From SB15 sp964557285 (GTDB lineage Bacteria > Chloroflexota > Anaerolineae > Aggregatilineales > J027), in assembly GCA_964557285.1 (NCBI GenBank), contig CAZKZS010000037.1, positions 1-23,135 on the forward strand: a stretch of 23,135 nucleotides of DNA, read 5' to 3'. The translations under genes and the position numbers were made by a program. The notes under the pieces are model-generated. The model ran no database searches and was not told the origin of the DNA. It saw only the letters and a program-made list of their open reading frames with translations. This document shows positions 23,135-23,135 of this stretch, one piece after another (within the stretch, counting starts at the first letter, position 1; every line of letters begins with the position of its first letter).

Positions 23135-23135
23135 C

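Overview
This 23.1 kb window reads like a chromosomal segment of a Chloroflexota bacterium, probably Anaerolineae or a relative. That assignment is inferred from gene style, not from a marker gene. The clues are Thr/Pro-rich LysM lipoproteins, a DUF3417-type glucan phosphorylase, a TIR-NACHT protein ending in a formylglycine-generating-enzyme-like (FGE-like) domain, an orphan Flp pilin, and intergenic GTAGGGGC(A/G)GG-flanked palindromic repeats. I see no insertion sequence, phage gene, CRISPR array or replication origin.

Layout. (1) 1-778 holds the 3' end of a MacB/FtsX-type ABC permease, followed by a repeat-filled gap. (2) 1025-4335 holds glycerol kinase (minus strand) and, divergent from it, an O-antigen-ligase-like membrane protein with C-terminal TPRs. 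(3) 4384-7465 holds an Hsp20 chaperone (minus) and then a compact metal-efflux operon: an SmtB/CadC-type ArsR repressor translationally overlapped with a P1B-type Zn/Cd/Pb ATPase. Two near-identical palindromes flank the operon promoter. (4) 7462-8167 holds a small unknown gene (minus). Its upstream region carries a consensus promoter overlapped by a LexA-like GAAC-N4-GTTC palindrome. (5) 8168-12971 (minus) holds a GT-C membrane glycosyltransferase followed by a large TIR-NACHT-FGE-like protein. Ten Ns artificially split the latter into two frames. (6) 13129-16128 holds a TIM-barrel sugar-isomerase/AP-endonuclease-like protein, a 48-residue Flp pilin with its own promoter and terminator, a poxvirus-type DNA topoisomerase IB and a membrane zinc-ribbon protein. 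(7) 16129-19476 holds alpha-glucan phosphorylase and a secreted double-LysM protein, then a dense cluster of intergenic repeats that match, inverted, those at 855-946. (8) 19477-23134 holds a metallo-beta-lactamase-fold hydrolase (minus), a HAD phosphatase plus LysM lipoprotein pair, a tRNA-Val(TAC) with promoter and terminator, and the C-terminal part of a membrane protein that runs off the window.

Most genes are housekeeping or envelope functions in short transcription units. Three loci have functional logic readable from the sequence. The first is the metal-responsive arsR-ATPase operon. The second is the TIR-NACHT-FGE-like protein, which looks like an NLR-type (STAND) immune sensor: a predicted NADase effector, a nucleotide-switch module and a C-type-lectin-fold terminal domain without the FGE catalytic cysteines. 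The third is the LexA-like promoter driving an unidentified structured leader or small gene. The best candidate for something under-described is the TIR-NACHT-FGE-like protein, together with the possibility that its terminal domain is a target of a diversity-generating retroelement encoded elsewhere.
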